From assembly GCA_027625095.1 (NCBI GenBank), contig JAQBXN010000059.1, forward strand, positions 1 to 48,737: DNA of 48,737 nucleotides, given 5' to 3'. This stretch comes from Planctomycetota bacterium (GTDB lineage Bacteria > Planctomycetota > PUPC01 > JACPCR01). The notes beneath the pieces are model-generated. The model saw only the letters and a program-made list of their open reading frames with translations, did not search any database and was not told the origin of the DNA. A program made the position numbers and the translations under genes. Shown here piece by piece: positions 7,676 through 15,630 of this stretch (position 1 is its first letter; each line of letters opens with the position of its first letter).

Positions 7676-9064
7676 TTACTGCCCCAATACTCTCCTACCC
7701 TCGGTCTTGAATGCCTCAGTCAAGGCCTCCAAGGCTTTCGCTCCGTATGGGCTCTGCCAGACCTGGTAGAGATTTTCGTTCGCCAGGTGTTCAGGATACA
7801 TGTAGCCGTGCCCACCGGAATTGGTGACCGAACAGACCACGACCGGAGCGGGCGAAAACTGATCACGGAGATCCGACTGGAACACCGAATACGGCTCGCA
7901 TGGCTGTGCCATGAGCAGTGCACCCCCAATCTTCCAGATCCAACCAGGCACGGTAGTCGTGCTATCCGAACCGACCATTTCCACGATGCGGAGTTTTCTT
8001 CTCAACCGCTCCTCAAGGGCACGGTTGGTGGTTTCCTCCAACTGCTTTTCCAGCTCCTCTGCAGGGGGCATTTCTTTGAGCGGAATCTCCACCTGAATTT
8101 CGATACCTGACAGATCTTCCGAGGGCTCGAATGGTGTTGGCCGCCAGACCCCGAGGGGTGCACCGGATTCCATGACTCCTGTGTAGGAAAGCTTCTGGCA
8201 CGGGGCGAGCATGCTCTCGAGCGCGCTCAGCACAGAGTAACCAAGTTGCCGTCCGTGCTTATCCGGTACACGAGTATCCCCGACGTACTGATAAGAGGGG
8301 GACAGGTCGCCCGCTGCAGCATAGAGGAAGATGCATGTGGCCCCCGGAACATTCTTCTCCACTGTTTCTCGCATCGCACCGATGTAATCCGGCGAGAACA
8401 ACTTGTTTTCCCATGCGAGGGTGGTCGGGTGGCAGCCGTAATTGACGATCACTCCGATCTCCGCAGCGTCTTCGTCTCGAGTTATCCGGCCCACGAGCAC
8501 AGTATCGTCGGCTTCAACATCGGGATTGAAGCCGGTCACATAGCGATCTGTTCCTGGCTCTTTCAGGTCTCGATTGGCTGCCAGGGAGCAACGCCCGTAG
8601 GCCCAGGTAATGGTCGCCTGCGTTGATTCTGCCTGTGAGACCGCCTCTTTCGCCGCTGCAAGAATGCTATCCCGTGTCTTAGCGAGGTAGCCGGGAATCA
8701 ACTCGCCCCCCGGCAACTCCCAGCGATCCTTGTAATACAAACCTGCACCGTGGGTGTGCGAGCCCATCATCAGCAGGCGAGAGTGATCACCATCTACAAG
8801 AGGCAGCAAAGCTTCACTGAGCAGGTCGTAAGAGACGTCCCACACTCCGGGCCAATCCACCGCCAGCAGAAGGCGAAGCTCATCTCTATTTTTGGGCATT
8901 AACGCCACTACCGTCGCAGTAATCGGACGATGAACCCCTTCCGCCTTATCATGATCTGCCGCGCCCCACGTTCGCGCGTACATGCCAACCGGCGGTGTAA
9001 TGTCACAGCGATAGATTCCGGCTCGTAAAGCGGCGGCCGCAGGGGTTGATTCAAGTGTGCTCAT
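7676..9064 (-). CDS. Neutral/alkaline ceramidase-like hydrolase (N-terminal-domain type)
   Basis: The 462-residue protein resembles the catalytic N-terminal domain of neutral/alkaline non-lysosomal ceramidases. Metal-site motifs include GSHTHGAG (101-108) and NYGCHPTT (208-215), and an NRD block at 164-166. Full ceramidases are about 650-750 residues and carry a C-terminal immunoglobulin-like domain that is missing here. No signal peptide is present, unlike secreted ceramidases, so it is probably cytoplasmic and may act on a different amide. The start ATG 9064 is set by AGGAG nine bases upstream and by the four-base ATGA overlap with the creatininase-like gene upstream; the frame is open further but overlaps that gene. 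The pair is very likely co-translated. The substrate is unknown. Confidence 0.83.
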   Translation of the reverse strand: MSTLESTPAAAALRAGIYRCDITPPVGMYARTWGAADHDKAEGVHRPITATVVALMPKNRDELRLLLAVDWPGVWDVSYDLLSEALLPLVDGDHSRLLMMGSHTHGAGLYYKDRWELPGGELIPGYLAKTRDSILAAAKEAVSQAESTQATITWAYGRCSLAANRDLKEPGTDRYVTGFNPDVEADDTVLVGRITRDEDAAEIGVIVNYGCHPTTLAWENKLFSPDYIGAMRETVEKNVPGATCIFLYAAAGDLSPSYQYVGDTRVPDKHGRQLGYSVLSALESMLAPCQKLSYTGVMESGAPLGVWRPTPFEPSEDLSGIEIQVEIPLKEMPPAEELEKQLEETTNRALEERLRRKLRIVEMVGSDSTTTVPGWIWKIGGALLMAQPCEPYSVFQSDLRDQFSPAPVVVCSVTNSGGHGYMYPEHLANENLYQVWQSPYGAKALEALTEAFKTEGRRVLGQ

Positions 9065-9816
9065 GGTTGTTGCTCCTGTTTGCCTGAGTAGGTCATTTTC
9101 CTCAATCGACGAATCCGATCTCTTGTCCAGGGGACGATGCTCTTCTTGCATGCCTCGATGATCGACATTCCCTTCTCTTTCGTAGCCAGGGATGGATAAC
9201 CGAGCGCTCCGTGCTCGCTGAAATGGACCATTCCCCACATAGTCAGATCCGGCTGAGTAAGCGGGATCTCGCTCTCGTCCGGTTTGATGTCTTCGCGGCG
9301 TTCTTTAATGAGGTCGGGCCTCATCGCCATCAGGACGGATGTCTCCCATTCCCCAGCATGGATTTCGGATGCGGGTGCGTCCATCTCGATATCCGGCCGG
9401 CCGTGGCCGTATCCGTTCATCAGCAGAATACGGATATCGCGTTCCTGCCGATTGATATGACGGGCCACCGGGACGAGGCAATGGTTGCCACCATGGCAGC
9501 TCAGGAGAATAAGAATGCGAAACTTTTGCTTTTCCAGATCGTCCGCGACATCCCGGACGACCTGCATCAGAGTTTCCGGCTTCAGCGTCATCGATCCGCG
9601 AAAACCCGAATGCTCCATACTCGTCGTAATGCGAAGGGTCGGCAGCAGCGCACAGTCGAGTTCCTCAGCCAGAAATTGCCCCCAGTAGTCGGCAATGATG
9701 CTGTCCGTATCAAGGGGCATGTGATGCGAATGCTGCTCGCAAGCGCCCACCGGCAAGATACAGATATCGGTAGGATGATCGGCCCATTCAAAAGAAGTGT
9801 TGTTAGCGTTTACCAA
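9061..9816 (-). CDS. Creatininase-family amidohydrolase
   Basis: The 251-residue protein is a creatininase-fold metalloamidase. Signature motifs are ILPVGACEQHSHHMPL (Glu27, His29 and Asp36 as metal ligands), the CHGGNH loop at 107-112, and HAGEWETS at 153-160. Family members hydrolyse cyclic or linear amides (creatinine, mycofactocin precursors, formamidopyrimidines), so creatinine itself is only one option. The start is TTG 9816: TGGAG lies eight bases upstream, and no ATG gives the complete N-terminus. The end overlaps the ceramidase-like start by four bases. The frame is minus-strand, and no gene lies within 400 bases upstream. Confidence 0.87.
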   Translation of the reverse strand: MVNANNTSFEWADHPTDICILPVGACEQHSHHMPLDTDSIIADYWGQFLAEELDCALLPTLRITTSMEHSGFRGSMTLKPETLMQVVRDVADDLEKQKFRILILLSCHGGNHCLVPVARHINRQERDIRILLMNGYGHGRPDIEMDAPASEIHAGEWETSVLMAMRPDLIKERREDIKPDESEIPLTQPDLTMWGMVHFSEHGALGYPSLATKEKGMSIIEACKKSIVPWTRDRIRRLRKMTYSGKQEQQP

Positions 9817-9960
9817 ATTGAAAGCTCCAGTTGTGCGGTAATGGACGTATAGGGCACTTGGGAGACTTGTTCAAACGGCGGGGAAAGAGGCGTAATCCGG
9901 AATTCTGCATCTCGTAACTGTGAACCTGGTAGGTCTTAAATTTCGATCTTGAGAATCCAA

Positions 9961-10150
9961 ATTCTTCGTCCTTGTCTTCGTCCTAATGCGGCCTTCGGCC
10001 GCAACCCAACCTGGGAACGGAGGCGATTCGCTTCAGCTCCCGGGAAAGTTCTCCGCGTCACGCGGAGAGGTTAAAAAGTGAGACTCTAGCCTTTGTCTCT
10101 CATGCATAACCAGCAGATCTTAGAACAGACGAAGACTACGACGAAGAATC
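9961..10150. mobile_element. 190-bp element with inverted ends and three internal hairpins (MITE-like or structured RNA)
   Basis: Bases 9961-9982 and the reverse complement of 10129-10150 agree at about 20 of 22 positions, forming terminal inverted repeats. Between them lie three hairpins: 9987-10003 (seven-base stem, TTC loop), 10011-10043 (stem CTGGGA/TCCCGG with inner stem), and 10050-10068 (eight-base stem, TCA loop). No open reading frame is convincing inside. The rest of the 9817-10217 intergenic region shows nothing else. A relative of the right end is found at 7583-7606. A small non-autonomous element and a structured RNA are both possible; no target-site duplication was found by eye. 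Confidence 0.5.
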
Positions 10151-10217
10151 TTTGCTTGGTCACTTAACCCAATTCGTCCAAAATCAAAATTGTCGGCCTG
10201 CCAGGCACAGTCGGGTA

Positions 10218-10781
10218 TCACTCCGAGTGGTTTGAGATGACCTTAGAGAATTCCAACAGGTCCAGGCAATCGAGTGCGCGATACACCTTGCTCTGATGCT
10301 CCAGTTCAATCTTGAACTCGGCGGGATGGAGGCCGGGCAACGCACTCGCCCCCGTTCTCGAAGCAGAGAGATATCCGATGCCATCGATTCTGCCCAAGCG
10401 CGCCTTGGTGAAGTCAGCCATGTCCAACGTGATTCCATACTGGCCGGACTCAACGCAAAGGACATCCGCGCTGTCGTCAGCCTTCTCCTTGCGGAAGCCG
10501 TCCGGCCACCATGCCAAGCTGTAGTCACGCAGTCGAAGCGGCTGACTGGTTTCTGTTCTGGAACTTCGCTCTTCCACGGAAGTAGTCTCGCGTGTACGCG
10601 TGCATGCCATGACAAGCAGGATCACTGCGCTACCAACGGTGACGATTCTGTTCATGTAGAAGAACGGCTTGTCCCCGCTTTCATCCATAAAGGTCATGGC
10701 TTCCTCGAAAGACAGATCTTCCCGAAATCCCTCCCGTCTCTTCCGCTCGCCGTTGCGAATAATTTCAGGGTTGAAATGCAC
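10218..10781 (-). CDS. Hypothetical protein, likely lipoprotein with an alternative downstream start
   Basis: I do not recognise this 187-residue protein. Starting at ATG 10781, residues 1-42 are hydrophilic, followed by a hydrophobic stretch. Starting instead at ATG 10655 gives 145 residues opening with a lipoprotein-like signal: a basic MNR start, hydrophobic IVTVGSAVILLVMAC, with lipobox V-M-A-C. That start has no visible Shine-Dalgarno, so both remain open. The mature part has RLRDYSLAWWPDG and an even spread of charged residues, with no catalytic motif. It lies downstream of a 473-base gap and ends before the 190-bp element. Confidence 0.5.
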   Translation of the reverse strand: MHFNPEIIRNGERKRREGFREDLSFEEAMTFMDESGDKPFFYMNRIVTVGSAVILLVMACTRTRETTSVEERSSRTETSQPLRLRDYSLAWWPDGFRKEKADDSADVLCVESGQYGITLDMADFTKARLGRIDGIGYLSASRTGASALPGLHPAEFKIELEHQSKVYRALDCLDLLEFSKVISNHSE

Positions 10782-11254
10782 CCTGGCGACACCGGCGTAT
10801 AGGCAAGTCGCCGGCGGTTCTAACCACCGTTACACATAACAAAATCAGCAATCAGCCCCGGAAGGGCGTATGCGACTTTCTGTCTCCGCCCCCCGTGGGC
10901 TGAAGAGAAGGACGGGTAATGTAGCATCTTTGATAAGGTCGAAGTCTGGAGTTCTGCTCAGGCCCATATCCGTCCGGCCTAAAGTCGGGAATTGGCATGA
11001 ATCAAACTCTGAAACGAGAACGAACTTCATGATCCTGAATTATAGGCCTTATAGAGGAAGGCGGGCAAAGAGCAGAGGTTGCCCCAGGCTATATGCTCCC
11101 GCAACACTTGGGGCTAGCGATCATTTACAAGCCGATGTGCGCAGTGCTGCCCCGGGATTACGACGGGACGCCGCTTTCGGGCTCAGAATGATGCGGAAGT
11201 TGGCAAGTTAACTTCGATCAGACTCTTTAACGGTGAAATTCAGGCAGCAGCGGT
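10782..11254. other. Intergenic region without a supported gene
   Basis: This 473-base stretch holds open frames on both strands (113 codons on +, 61 on -), but neither shows sensible protein composition, so I regard them as chance. A partial palindrome around 11040-11056 (TATAGGCCTTATA) could be a binding site. No promoter or terminator stood out. Confidence 0.35.
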
Positions 11255-12313
11255 CTACTTAATCTTTACCTCCCGGCCCTTTTCAGCGGATTCATAGATC
11301 CCGTCAAGAATCTTTTGCACCATGAGCCCGTGCTCGGCCGGAGCAAGAGTAGGTTTGTTGTGGAGACAGTGGTCGACGAAATTACGCATTTTGTCCTCGA
11401 ACTGGTCACCGAATCCCTGCGGCGGAATCCAGCCTGGCTCGGAGTTGATCATATGTCCGGCATCATCACGGAAGATGCCCGGTGGTGTCCATGACCCGCC
11501 TCCCTTTTCACCCATAATGGTGAAATTATTTATACCTTCCTTGATATGCGCGGCGAAGGATGACTCGATGCTCATGATGGCGCCGTTCTCAAATCGAATT
11601 TGCCCCACAGCGAGGTCTTCGACCGTGTAAGACTTGTAATCCCAATTCGGCCATTGGGAAACAACGTCAGATTTCTTGTCGCCGAGGTAGGTGAAAGTCT
11701 GGCCGAATGCGGCCACCGGCTTCGGTGAGCCCATGACAAAATGTGCGACCTCGATGATGTGGACACCGATATCAATCATCGGCCCTCCGCCCTGCAGATC
11801 CTTTCGACCGAATACCCCCCAGTTGGGAATGCCTCGCCGGCGAAGTGCCTGGCAGCGCGCATACAGGATCTTCCCAAACTGCCCGGCTTCGATAGCGCTG
11901 GTGAGATACCTGGTGTTACTGCTGAAGCGGTTCTGAAAGCCAATGACCAGCTTGCGCTTGTTTTTCTTTGCTGCATTGAGCATCTGCTGTCCTTCCCGCG
12001 CATTCATTGCCAGGGGCTTCTCCACCAGTGCATGAGCGCCCGCCTTTAACGCATCGATAGCACATGGCGCATGGAGGAAGTTCGGCGTGCAGACGCTGAC
12101 GGCATCCGGTTTTACCTTCTTAAGCATCTCCCTGTAATCGGTAAAGGATTCCGGGATGCCAAATTTTTCCGCATGTTTTGCCATCCCCGCTTCGTTGATG
12201 TCGGCGAGAGCGACAAGTTCAACGTCATCCATCTTTGAAAGGTAACTCATATGTGTGCCAGCAATACCACCAGCTCCGATGAGCGCATAACGCAGCTTCT
12301 TATTCTTGGCCAT
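11255..12313 (-). CDS. Gfo/Idh/MocA family oxidoreductase
   Basis: A typical 352-residue NAD(P)-dependent oxidoreductase of the Gfo/Idh/MocA superfamily. Residues 13-19 form the nucleotide-binding GAGGIAG, and residues 98-100 form the catalytic Glu-Lys-Pro in ALVEKPLAMN. The GGGPMIDIGVHIIE block near 175-188 supplies the substrate-binding histidine. This copy has the canonical motifs that the 6456-7466 protein lacks. The start is supported by GAGGA seven bases upstream. It stands alone on the minus strand, divergent from trpB, with a 233-base gap that contains a strong stem. Probably cytoplasmic and acting on a sugar or polyol. Confidence 0.92.
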   Translation of the reverse strand: MAKNKKLRYALIGAGGIAGTHMSYLSKMDDVELVALADINEAGMAKHAEKFGIPESFTDYREMLKKVKPDAVSVCTPNFLHAPCAIDALKAGAHALVEKPLAMNAREGQQMLNAAKKNKRKLVIGFQNRFSSNTRYLTSAIEAGQFGKILYARCQALRRRGIPNWGVFGRKDLQGGGPMIDIGVHIIEVAHFVMGSPKPVAAFGQTFTYLGDKKSDVVSQWPNWDYKSYTVEDLAVGQIRFENGAIMSIESSFAAHIKEGINNFTIMGEKGGGSWTPPGIFRDDAGHMINSEPGWIPPQGFGDQFEDKMRNFVDHCLHNKPTLAPAEHGLMVQKILDGIYESAEKGREVKIK

Positions 12314-12378
12314 TGGGATTCCTCTTTAAAATGTGTTCAAAACTTGCAAGGCGGGGTAACGTACTATTGAAGCCTGCA

Positions 12379-12481
12379 TTGTCCATCAGAGCACTGTCAC
12401 AGCAGCAAGCTGCCAGCCTGCTGAGGAAGGGACTCCGAGGCTGGTAGTTTGCTGCTACGCTTCGGTTGCCCCAATGGACAA
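12379..12481. promoter_or_regulatory. Nested stem structure upstream of trpB
   Basis: A 19-base inverted repeat pairs 12401-12419 with 12438-12456 (17 Watson-Crick and two G-T pairs, loop 18 bases). It is enclosed by an eight-base repeat pairing TTGTCCAT (12379-12386) with ATGGACAA (12474-12481). The structure lies in the gap between a divergent oxidoreductase gene and trpB and ends about 65 bases before the trpB ATG. No T-tract follows, so it is not a standard terminator; attenuator, riboswitch-like leader, or palindromic repeat are all possible. Confidence 0.55.
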
Positions 12482-12546
12482 CCCCAATAGCGATTGCTTT
12501 AATCCGCCCTCCATTTTGGGGCAATACTCAACCGGAATTTGCACTC

Positions 12547-13758
12547 ATGGCCAGCGTAGTCGTCAGCGAAAATCTGCCCGATTCAATGGGGCACTTTGGG
12601 CCGTACGGTGGGCGCTTCGTGCCCGAAACGCTCATGCCGGCACTGCAGGAACTCGAGGACGAATTCGACCGTGCTCAGAAGGATGCTGAGTTTCAAAAAG
12701 AGCTTGATTACTACCTCACTGATTATGCCGGACGCCCCACTCCTCTGACTTTCGCCGCTCGCATGACCGAGAATCTCGGCGGCGCCAAGATCTATATCAA
12801 GCGAGAGGACCTGCTCCACACCGGTGCGCACAAGATCAACAACTCGATCGGCCAGGCGTTGCTGACCCGACGTATGGGCAAGAAACGCGTGGTGGCTGAA
12901 ACCGGGGCCGGTCAGCACGGCGTGGCTACTGCTACCGTCTGTGCTATGTTCGACCTGGATTGCATCATCTACATGGGCGCAGAAGACATGGAGCGGCAGG
13001 CTCTCAACGTCTTTCGAATGCAGCAACTCGGAGCAGAGGTCGTCCCTGTTCACGTCGGGAGTAAGACTCTTAAGGACGCAATCAATGAGGCTCTCCGTGA
13101 CTGGACGACCAACGTCCAGGACACCCATTACATCCTCGGTTCGGCAACCGGGCCGCATCCATTCCCGAAACTTGTCCGCACCTTTCAGTCCATCATCGGA
13201 CGGGAAGCCAAAGGGCAGATAATGGAAAAGGAAGGCCGGCTCCCTGATTACCTTGTCGCCTGTGTGGGTGGCGGCAGCAACTCGATTGGTTTGTTTTACG
13301 AATTCCTCAAAAACGACTCGGTCAAAATGATCGGTGTGGAGGCCGGAGGGCTCGGTATTGACGGCGGGCTGCATGCGGCTCGTTTTGCCGGGGGCTCGCT
13401 CGGTGTCTTGCAGGGGGCGAAGAGTTACCTGCTGCAGGATGACGACGGTCAAGTTCAGCATACTCATTCCGTTTCCGCAGGTCTTGATTACGCCAGTGTC
13501 GGCCCCGAACATTCATTCCTGCATGATGAAGGTCGCGTCGAATACACCTACATCGTTGATACGGAAGCTGTCGATGGTTTCCAATATTCCTGTCTGACTG
13601 AAGGCATTCTGCCGGCCCTCGAGAGCGCGCACGCGGTAGCCCAAGTTCGCAAGCTGGCGCCGACGCTTTCCAAAGATCAGATCATCATCATGAACATGTC
13701 CGGACGTGGGGATAAGGATGTACAGCACGTGGCCAGATGGCTGAAGGAACACGAATGA
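12547..13758 (+). CDS. trpB: Tryptophan synthase beta chain
   Basis: The 403-residue protein catalyses condensation of indole and serine to tryptophan, bound to the alpha subunit in the cytoplasm. The PLP lysine is Lys96 in HTGAHKINNS. Also clear are MGHFGPYGGRFVPETLMPAL at the start, ETGAGQHGVA (substrate loop), CVGGGSNSIG (phosphate binding), and the final MNMSGRGDKD. Length fits the family (about 395-405). ATG 12547 is preferred to an in-frame ATG 27 codons upstream, because it gives the usual N-terminus; the Shine-Dalgarno is weak. The stop overlaps trpA by four bases (ATGA), as normal for this pair. No other trp gene is nearby, so the pathway is dispersed here. Confidence 0.97.
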   Translation: MASVVVSENLPDSMGHFGPYGGRFVPETLMPALQELEDEFDRAQKDAEFQKELDYYLTDYAGRPTPLTFAARMTENLGGAKIYIKREDLLHTGAHKINNSIGQALLTRRMGKKRVVAETGAGQHGVATATVCAMFDLDCIIYMGAEDMERQALNVFRMQQLGAEVVPVHVGSKTLKDAINEALRDWTTNVQDTHYILGSATGPHPFPKLVRTFQSIIGREAKGQIMEKEGRLPDYLVACVGGGSNSIGLFYEFLKNDSVKMIGVEAGGLGIDGGLHAARFAGGSLGVLQGAKSYLLQDDDGQVQHTHSVSAGLDYASVGPEHSFLHDEGRVEYTYIVDTEAVDGFQYSCLTEGILPALESAHAVAQVRKLAPTLSKDQIIIMNMSGRGDKDVQHVARWLKEHE

Positions 13759-14555
13759 ACCGCATTGACGCGAAGTTTCAGCAGGCGAAGGACGAAGGCC
13801 GCGCCATTTTCAGCATTTACATCTGTGCCGGCGATCCCGACCTTGAAACGACGAAGGAACTCGTTCTCGAATTCGATCGGGTTGGCGTGGACCTCATTGA
13901 ACTCGGCGTCCCGTTTTCCGATCCGGTTGCCGACGGCCCGGTGATTCAGAACGCCATCCAGCGCGCGCTCGAAGGCGGCACCACTCTTCGGAAGTCCCTG
14001 GACACGTTGCGCTCCATTCGAACTGAATCAGAAATCCCCATCACTTTGATGACCTACTACAATCCGGTCTTTCATTACGGCATCGAAGCCCTCGTAAAAG
14101 ACGCAGTAGCGGCCGGTGCGGATGGCTTGATCGTCCCCGACCTCACACCGGAAGAATCAGAGGACCTGGTTGCCGCCGCTCGTGCGCAGGATTGCAAAAC
14201 AATTTTCTTCACCGCCCCAACCAGCACTGACGAACGGGTCCGCATAACAAACGAGGCCGCTACCGGTTTCATCTATTGTGTGAGTGTGACCGGCATCACC
14301 GGTGCTCGTGAGTCGTTGCCGGAGGAACTGGTCAGCAACCTCGAGCGTTTCCGCAATCTGACCGACAAGCCACTGGTAGTTGGATTTGGCGTTTCCCGGC
14401 CAGACCAGGTTCGTATGCTTTCCAAACACGCGGACGGCATCATCGTCGGCAGCGCCATCGTGCGAAAAATTGAAGAGAACCTGTCGGAATCTCGCGAAGT
14501 GCTTGTTCGGAGAGTCGGCGAACTTGCAGCAGAGCTGGCAGGAGGAGTGCGGTAA
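13755..14555 (+). CDS. trpA: Tryptophan synthase alpha chain
   Basis: The 266-residue alpha subunit cleaves indole-3-glycerol phosphate to indole and glyceraldehyde 3-phosphate, feeding TrpB. The catalytic residues Glu49 (DLIELGVPF) and Asp60 (SDPVADGP) are at the canonical positions. The tunnel and phosphate-binding parts (LTPEESEDL, TGFIYCVSVTGITGAR, VGFGVSRP, GIIVGSAIV) are all present. Start ATG 13755 lies in the four-base overlap with the trpB stop. A toxin-antitoxin-like pair follows after 69 bases, so trpBA ends a transcript or shares one with it. Confidence 0.97.
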   Translation: MNRIDAKFQQAKDEGRAIFSIYICAGDPDLETTKELVLEFDRVGVDLIELGVPFSDPVADGPVIQNAIQRALEGGTTLRKSLDTLRSIRTESEIPITLMTYYNPVFHYGIEALVKDAVAAGADGLIVPDLTPEESEDLVAAARAQDCKTIFFTAPTSTDERVRITNEAATGFIYCVSVTGITGARESLPEELVSNLERFRNLTDKPLVVGFGVSRPDQVRMLSKHADGIIVGSAIVRKIEENLSESREVLVRRVGELAAELAGGVR

Positions 14556-14624
14556 CGCGAGTTGTCCGGATAATGAAAGCAACCAGCCTGTTGCTATACC
14601 CTTTCACGAGACCATCAATCCGGG

Positions 14625-14849
14625 ATGAAGATTCAAGACGAGATACTCAGCCCTGTTCACCAGTTCGTCGACAAGTATCGGACTCGATGCCTCTGGTTCT
14701 TGCGAGAGGATTTTTATCCGACAACGGAAGATCAAGTGTCGAGAGTGCTGAAATACATAGAGAAGAATGGAGACCGGGCGGCCTTTATTGAGGTAGCCGA
14801 AATTAAGCAATGGCTCTTACGGAATTCCAAAGAACAGTCTGCCGTTTAA
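14625..14849 (+). CDS. Small protein paired with the AbiEii-like gene (possible antitoxin)
   Basis: This 74-residue, charged, mostly helical protein has no recognisable domain. It overlaps the next gene, an AbiEii-like nucleotidyltransferase, by 40 bases, so the two are very probably translated together. Small, helical partners upstream of AbiEii-type genes often act as antitoxins or regulators; that role is inferred from position alone. The start is ATG 14625; no obvious Shine-Dalgarno is seen. Confidence 0.55.
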   Translation: MKIQDEILSPVHQFVDKYRTRCLWFLREDFYPTTEDQVSRVLKYIEKNGDRAAFIEVAEIKQWLLRNSKEQSAV

Positions 14850-15628
14850 TCGCGTCAATCCGGATTGAACAGGGCGAAAGTTACATCGCAGGTGGCACAG
14901 CATTAAATATGTTCACGGGCAGTTCCCGGATTTCCCAGGATATCGATTCTTTTCACGACACTGAAGAAGCGCTCGAGATCACTTGGGATTCAGATCGGAA
15001 AATCCTTAAGTCCAGTTGCAACGTCGATCTTATCAGAGAGAGAGCAGGCTTTGTGGAAGCGGTGATAAGCCGTGGCTCCGATAGCGTGGTGATGCGATGG
15101 GCTCGTGACAGCGCCTATCGATTCTTTCCGCTGGTCGAGCACGATGATTTCGGCTTAACGCTGCATCCTTTTGACCTCGCAACGAATAAGGTACTGGCGC
15201 TTGTTGGTCGGCTGGAGGTTCGGGACTGGGTAGATGTCATCCATTGCAACAGGAGTATCCAGCCCATGGGCTATCTTGCCTGGGCAGCCTGTGGCAAAGA
15301 CCCCGGCTTTTGTCCGACGATGATTCTCGAACATGCTGCACGTTCCAGTCATTATTCTGCTGAAGAGGTCGCCGAGCTTTCTTACGAGGGGATTCCTCCA
15401 GACGCTGGAGCATTGGCCCGAGAGTGGCATCAGATTCTCCAAGACTCGAATGAAGTGGTGACCTCTTTGCCCGCGGCGGAGGTCGGCCGTTGCGCCATGA
15501 CTTCTGAAGGCGCACTTTTCAGAGGAAAGGGAAACCAAATCTCTACAGCTCTTGCTGAAGGCCGCCTCCAATTTCACTCAGGAAGTATCAAGGGGGCCTA
15601 CCCATCCATTATTGATAGAGATGATTAG
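14810..15628 (+). CDS. AbiEii/AbiGii-type nucleotidyltransferase (toxin-like)
   Basis: The 272-residue protein carries a DNA polymerase-beta-like nucleotidyltransferase fold. Residues 28-32 form GGTAL, and Asp44 and Asp46 in RISQDIDSF form the catalytic aspartate pair. The later LATNKVLALVGRLEVRDWVDV block is typical of AbiEii proteins, in which a lysine and a basic-aspartate pattern follow. AbiEii toxins transfer nucleotides to tRNA and arrest growth or block phage. The small gene 14625-14849 overlaps it by 40 bases. It lies between trpA and an RNA methyltransferase, an unusual insertion into housekeeping genes. Whether it is an active toxin is not shown. Confidence 0.82.
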   Translation: MALTEFQRTVCRLIASIRIEQGESYIAGGTALNMFTGSSRISQDIDSFHDTEEALEITWDSDRKILKSSCNVDLIRERAGFVEAVISRGSDSVVMRWARDSAYRFFPLVEHDDFGLTLHPFDLATNKVLALVGRLEVRDWVDVIHCNRSIQPMGYLAWAACGKDPGFCPTMILEHAARSSHYSAEEVAELSYEGIPPDAGALAREWHQILQDSNEVVTSLPAAEVGRCAMTSEGALFRGKGNQISTALAEGRLQFHSGSIKGAYPSIIDRDD

Positions 15629-15630
15629 TC

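Noticed and set aside
10870..11211. 113-codon open frame on the plus strand
   Set aside because: Arginine-rich composition with no family resemblance, no ribosome site, and position in an otherwise empty intergenic region.
12583..13512. 309-codon open frame on the minus strand inside trpB
   Set aside because: Antisense shadow of a confident gene.
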